64,000 bases of DNA, taken from assembly GCA_017511535.1 (NCBI GenBank), contig JAFWJS010000035.1:118712-182711 (forward strand), in the 5' to 3' direction. The notes under the pieces are model-generated. The model did no database searches. It was not told the DNA's origin and saw only the letters and a program-made list of their open reading frames with translations. Below, in pieces: positions 61,069-64,000 of the stretch (position 1 is its first letter; each line of letters opens with the position of its first letter). Position numbers and translations under genes: made by a program. The stretch comes from Eubacterium sp. (GTDB lineage Bacteria > Bacillota > Clostridia > Peptostreptococcales > Anaerovoracaceae).

Positions 61069-61482
61069 CTAGTCGACCGGCATTCTGTCGATGGAACGCG
61101 CGGCCCTGATCAGCTTATGAACATATGCGGTTTCTTCGTCATTATGAAGCTTCAATTCAATAACAACAGTATCCGGCCTCTGCTGCCGGATATTTTTTTT
61201 GAGCTCGCCCGGGGTCATTTCAGGGTCTACAGTTATCGCCCGCGCGTCGTCTGTTCCGCTGAACAAAGGAAGGTCGTCTGTGGATCCAAGGACCTTTACC
61301 GCAGGCGACAGCTCTTTTCGGAGCTCACTGCCGTCAGTATCAAAAGAAATGAAATCCGGCCTGACTCTGTTCACAAATTCCAGATCACTCTGTGTCTTCA
61401 CTCCGCAGACCATTATATGAGGCGGCTGATCGATGAGCATCCCGAAAACACTGCCGTCAAGTTTCGCTATTACTGAATCCAT
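61069..61482 (-). CDS. Short TrpF-like (phosphoribosylanthranilate-isomerase-like) protein
   Basis: A 137-residue frame on the minus strand with a strong ribosome site (GGAGGG, six bases before ATG 61482) and its own TATAAT. The segment PHIMVCGVKTQSDLEFVNRVRPDFISFD resembles the beginning of TrpF (K-x-CG-x-K/T), but the protein is about two thirds of TrpF length and the C-terminal phosphate-binding loops are not seen. It may be a truncated or remodelled barrel. Its end is 2 bases from the convergent Na/Pi gene. A 137-codon frame on the other strand overlaps it, so strand was decided by the ribosome site. Confidence 0.6.
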   Translation of the reverse strand: MDSVIAKLDGSVFGMLIDQPPHIMVCGVKTQSDLEFVNRVRPDFISFDTDGSELRKELSPAVKVLGSTDDLPLFSGTDDARAITVDPEMTPGELKKNIRQQRPDTVVIELKLHNDEETAYVHKLIRAARSIDRMPVD

Positions 61483-61498
61483 AATCGTCCCTCCGTAC

Positions 61499-61527
61499 TT
61501 CGATTATAGCAGACAGCATGGTATAAT
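61499..61527 (+). promoter_or_regulatory. Overlapping divergent promoters (plus: nnrE; minus: TrpF-like gene)
   Basis: Plus strand: TTCGAT (61499-61504) and TATAAT (61522-61527) with TGG before it (extended -10). Minus strand: TATAAT at 61508-61503, which overlaps the plus -35. The two probably compete. Confidence 0.55.
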
Positions 61528-61567
61528 TGAAACAGTAAACCGAAGATCAGATGAAGCAGGTGCAGAT

Positions 61568-62257
61568 ATGGGAGAGAAAACAAAGAACGATTTCGCATCG
61601 CAGATAGGCGATGAAGCAGTGATCTCAGTGGCTGAGATGCGCGCGGCCGACGCACGTACGATAGCAGGCGGAACCCCGGGCAAAGTCCTTATGGGGAGAG
61701 CCGCACAGGGCATCTTCGATGCTGTGGCAAAAGGCGACGTTCCCGGATTTGAAAATGGCTGGAATGGAAAGAAGACCGTCATAATATGCGGGAGCGGCAA
61801 TAACGGAGGCGACGGATATGCCCTCGCGTCGATCCTGGCCCGTGAGGGTTTTGATGTATCGCTTGTCCGGGCATCAGAGAAACTGTCGGAGGACGGTGGA
61901 TATTATTATGAGAAATGCCGTGAAGCAGGGGTCCCGGAGATCGTTTTCCGCGGAACTCACACAGATCTGTCGAGCTTCGATATAGCTGTGGACTGTGTGC
62001 TTGGCACCGGGTTCCGGGGTGAGCCGGGAGGAAGCGCCGCGGACGCGATAGACATGATAAACAAAGCCGCCGGTACTATGAAGGTGGTGAGCTGCGACAT
62101 CAACAGCGGGATGAACGGAGATACCGGAGAAGCTGTGAAAGCAGTTAAGAGTGACCTCACAGTGTCGATCGGATTTTACAAGACAGGTCTTCTGACGGGT
62201 AAGGCCCCTGAGCTTATAGGAGCTCTCAGGAATGTGGATATAGGCATAAGGCTGTGA
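61568..62257 (+). CDS. nnrE: NAD(P)H-hydrate epimerase
   Basis: This enzyme repairs hydrated NAD(P)H by converting R to S epimers. The YjeF_N domain is seen as VAEMRAADARTIAGG, VLMGRAAQGIF, VIICGSGNNGGDGYALAS, VDCVLGTGFRGE and CDINSGMNGDTG. The C-terminal dehydratase domain (YjeF_C) that is often fused is absent, so a separate NnrD is expected elsewhere. The frame is open from 61433, but ATG 61568 is right for length (229 residues) and follows the promoter. Confidence 0.9.
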   Translation: MGEKTKNDFASQIGDEAVISVAEMRAADARTIAGGTPGKVLMGRAAQGIFDAVAKGDVPGFENGWNGKKTVIICGSGNNGGDGYALASILAREGFDVSLVRASEKLSEDGGYYYEKCREAGVPEIVFRGTHTDLSSFDIAVDCVLGTGFRGEPGGSAADAIDMINKAAGTMKVVSCDINSGMNGDTGEAVKAVKSDLTVSIGFYKTGLLTGKAPELIGALRNVDIGIRL

Positions 62258-62276
62258 GGCCTGCCAACTTATATTG

Positions 62277-62305
62277 TTGTAAAGTGCTGTGATCGACCGT
62301 ATAAT
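62277..62305 (+). promoter_or_regulatory. Promoter for gpsA
   Basis: TTGTAA (62277-62282) and TATAAT (62300-62305) with a 17-base spacer. Confidence 0.65.
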
Positions 62306-62366
62306 ATAGGAGAAAGCGGAACGGTCTCCGCATGTCAGAAAGAATACGGCCGGAAAGGGGAACGAA

Positions 62367-63431
62367 ATGGCGAAGATAGGAGTACTTGGCTGCGGCACGA
62401 TCGGAATGTCGCTTGCCAGAATGTTATATAACAGCGGACATGATGTGCTGGTCTGGTCTGCGGTCGAAAGTGAGATCGAAGAGTGCAGCACGACGCACAA
62501 GCATCATAATCTTCCGGGGATGGAGATCCCGGAGGGCATCAGATATACGCTTGACATAAGTGAAGTGTGTAAAGACAAGGATGTGCTGATGTTCGCCATA
62601 CCGTCTGTTTTTATCAGACAGACAGTGGCAAAAGCCAGAGATTACATACCTGACGGGCAGATAATCGCAGACGTCGGTAAAGGCGTGGAGAAGGAAACGC
62701 TGTTCACGATGTCACAGATCATAACAGATGAGATCAATAAAGACGGGAAGCACGGAAACGTCAAAGCGGTAGCGCTCTCCGGACCGACTCACGCGGAAGA
62801 GATAGCGCTGGACATGCCGACGACGATCGTATCAGCCTGCGAAGATATGAAAGCGGCTGAGATCGTGCAGGATGTTTTCTTCAACACATGTATGCGTGTG
62901 TATACTAACGCTGACGTTCTCGGCGTGGAGCTCTGCGGCGCGCTGAAGAATGTCATCGCTCTGGCCTGCGGCATAGCGGTCGGCATCGGGTGCGGTGATA
63001 ACGCCAAGGCTGCTCTTATCACGAGAGGAATGGCCGAGATCACGAGACTCGGGATGAAGATGGGCTGTATGGAGCAGACGTTCAGCGGACTTGCCGGGAT
63101 CGGTGACCTGATCGTTACCGCGACAAGTATGCACAGCCGCAACAACAGATGCGGTATCCTGATCGGTCAGGGTAAACCTGTAGATGAAGCGGTGAAGGAG
63201 ATAGGACAGGTAGTAGAAGGACTGAATGCGCTTCCTGCCGCTTTGGAGCTTGCAGATAAGTACAGCGTAGAGATGCCTATCACGCGTGCGCTCGACAAGA
63301 TAGTTTCCGAAGGCGCTGACCCGGTAGATATGGTAGAGATGCTGATGGGCCGTGAGAAGAAGTCGGAGATCGCAGACGATGTTCTTGACCGCTTCTTCAA
63401 ACAGAGGAAAGAGGCTATACACCGCGATTAG
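62367..63431 (+). CDS. gpsA: Glycerol-3-phosphate dehydrogenase [NAD(P)+]
   Basis: GpsA reduces dihydroxyacetone phosphate to glycerol-3-phosphate for phospholipids. The NAD fold is IGVLGCGTIGMSLARML, with IADVGKGVEKETL, ALSGPTHAEEIALDMPT and GVELCGALKNVIALACGIA carrying the catalytic Lys. C-terminal GLAGIGDLIVTATSMHSRN and VEGLNALPAALEL follow. Length 354 is a little longer than the usual ~335. GAAAGGGGAAC precedes the start. Terminator at 63479. Confidence 0.95.
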   Translation: MAKIGVLGCGTIGMSLARMLYNSGHDVLVWSAVESEIEECSTTHKHHNLPGMEIPEGIRYTLDISEVCKDKDVLMFAIPSVFIRQTVAKARDYIPDGQIIADVGKGVEKETLFTMSQIITDEINKDGKHGNVKAVALSGPTHAEEIALDMPTTIVSACEDMKAAEIVQDVFFNTCMRVYTNADVLGVELCGALKNVIALACGIAVGIGCGDNAKAALITRGMAEITRLGMKMGCMEQTFSGLAGIGDLIVTATSMHSRNNRCGILIGQGKPVDEAVKEIGQVVEGLNALPAALELADKYSVEMPITRALDKIVSEGADPVDMVEMLMGREKKSEIADDVLDRFFKQRKEAIHRD

Positions 63432-63478
63432 GTATATAAGATAATATGTAGAAAGTACATGACAGAAGATATAGAAAG

Positions 63479-63515
63479 TACCCGCTTCGGCAGCAGCCGG
63501 GGCGGGTATTTTTTT
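63479..63515 (+). terminator. Terminator after gpsA
   Basis: TACCCGC and GCGGGTA pair around an inner GGC-AGCA-GCC hairpin, followed by seven T. Confidence 0.92.
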
Positions 63516-63562
63516 GATAAAAATCATCGTTTTCTGCGTAAAAACCGCTTGTATGTGCATTC

Positions 63563-63624
63563 TGTGACGATTTGTGTGACGGTTTTGCAACTGGGAGCCG
63601 CATTTTGTGACGCGTTTTGTGACG
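63563..63624 (+). promoter_or_regulatory. Two pairs of TGTGACG sites upstream of the last gene
   Basis: TGTGACG occurs at 63563, 63575, 63606 and 63618; each pair is exactly 12 bases apart, and the pairs are 43 bases apart. The last site overlaps the -35 of the promoter below. This is the layout of direct-repeat activator sites. Confidence 0.55.
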
Positions 63625-63645
63625 GTAATTCCCGTATCATAAAAT
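63617..63645 (+). promoter_or_regulatory. Promoter for the secreted coiled-coil gene
   Basis: TTGTGA (63617-63622) and TAAAAT (63640-63645) with a 17-base spacer, ~55 bases before ATG 63705. Confidence 0.6.
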
Positions 63646-63704
63646 CGTCGAAAGGATGAACGACAAACCAGAAACAGAACACGAAAAGTGAGAGGAGAAA
63701 AACG

Positions 63705-64000
63705 ATGAAGAACATGAACATGAAAGAAATGCTCAGAAAGATGATCGCGGCGGGAATGATCACAACGATGATGATCACACCGGCAGCTGCATTCGCGGGA
63801 ACAGAGACAGTACCTGAAGCACCGGAGACGCCGGTCGCGGAGAGCTATGAAGACAACGCCGCCATCGAAGAGTACAACGCAAAGGTAGACGAGTACAATG
63901 CGTCGGCAGAGGCCTACAACAAGGCAGTGGACGAAGAGTACGAAGCAGCGGTGGAAGAGACGAACAGGAAGAACGAAGAGATCGCGCAGCACAACGAAGC
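63705..64000 (+). CDS. Exported coiled-coil protein, N-terminal part (partial)
   Basis: A frame that starts at ATG 63705 (AGAGGAG nine bases upstream) and is open to the window end. It begins with a Met-rich signal peptide (MLRKMIAAGMITTMMITPAAAFAG) and continues with an acidic segment and near-repeats of the type YNAKVDEYN, YNASAEAYN, YNKAVDEEY, which should form a coiled coil. The repeat spacing is about 11 residues. No family is recognised from this much; the layout resembles surface or cell-wall proteins. The rest lies outside the window. Confidence 0.75.
   Translation, partial: MKNMNMKEMLRKMIAAGMITTMMITPAAAFAGTETVPEAPETPVAESYEDNAAIEEYNAKVDEYNASAEAYNKAVDEEYEAAVEETNRKNEEIAQHNE

Noticed and set aside
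61063-61476. A 137-codon plus-strand frame opposite the TrpF-like gene
   Set aside because: It starts just before the Na/Pi stop, has no ribosome site and an Arg/His/Cys-rich composition; the minus strand has GGAGGG and a promoter.
62832-63992. A 386-codon minus-strand frame antisense to gpsA and the last gene
   Set aside because: Composition is His/Arg/Tyr/Leu-rich without any domain, it covers a strong terminator and two good plus-strand genes, and it has no usable ribosome site.

Overview
This window looks like chromosomal DNA of an anaerobic, low-to-mid GC Gram-positive bacterium of the class Clostridia. The signs are a four-subunit 2-oxoacid:ferredoxin oxidoreductase, 3-hydroxybutyryl-CoA dehydrogenase, the PyrD/PyrK form of dihydroorotate dehydrogenase, AddB-type recombination nuclease, a T-box leader, purine-rich Shine-Dalgarno sequences (AGGAGG-like) and strict TTGACA/TATAAT promoters with 17-bp spacers. 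I cannot name a species; a relative of the Eubacteriales family XIII/Anaerovoracaceae group is a guess. The region is mostly core chromosome with no prophage, insertion sequence, CRISPR array or rRNA, but it carries a dispersed REP-like palindromic repeat (four copies), a 75-bp tandem repeat beside a tRNA gene, and several unusual gene architectures.

Layout. 1-6.6 kb: a corrinoid (B12) uptake and nucleotide-loop assembly cluster (FecCD permease end, ABC ATPase with an extra C-terminal domain, cobT, cobU, cobS, a cobU paralogue with an altered P-loop, and a CobC-like phosphatase fused to a degenerate aldo/keto-reductase-like domain). 6.6-12.5 kb: birA (minus strand), a hybrid histidine kinase, a CNNM/CBS transporter and a small membrane protein. 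12.6-20.2 kb: secA-prfB (overlapping), addB without addA, tRNA-Thr(CGU), then tandem repeats. 20.7-24.1 kb: minus-strand por/vor operon behind a T-box leader whose specifier reads as AUC (Ile), which suggests a branched-chain 2-oxoacid role. 24.2-31.2 kb: an alpha/beta hydrolase facing the complete pyrimidine operon pyrC-K-D-F-E-B-I (minus strand). 31.3-37.4 kb: cvpA-like, mscL with a zinc ribbon, tadA (apparently leaderless), a membrane Ig-like protein, ispE (no canonical start codon), a GntR regulator and htrA. 37.6-41.9 kb: ddl, DUF1934, a 34-residue membrane peptide, DUF1846 and a strongly expressed hbd. 42-53.8 kb: a translation/termination cluster (rho, DUF1385, prmC, rpmE, prfA, tsaC, rpiB, upp) interrupted by a 1245-residue secreted subtilase. 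54-64 kb: tyrS, a tandem class II aldolase with a degenerate first half, a P-type ATPase, a Na/Pi cotransporter, a short TrpF-like protein, nnrE, gpsA and the start of a secreted coiled-coil protein behind a promoter with paired TGTGACG sites.

Functionally the genes cover B12 salvage, pyrimidine synthesis and salvage, protein export and translation termination, cell-wall and isoprenoid precursor supply, and ferredoxin-linked 2-oxoacid metabolism. Several start codons were moved to internal ATGs because Shine-Dalgarno placement and family length require it. No similarity search could be run, so family names rest on motifs recognised by eye.
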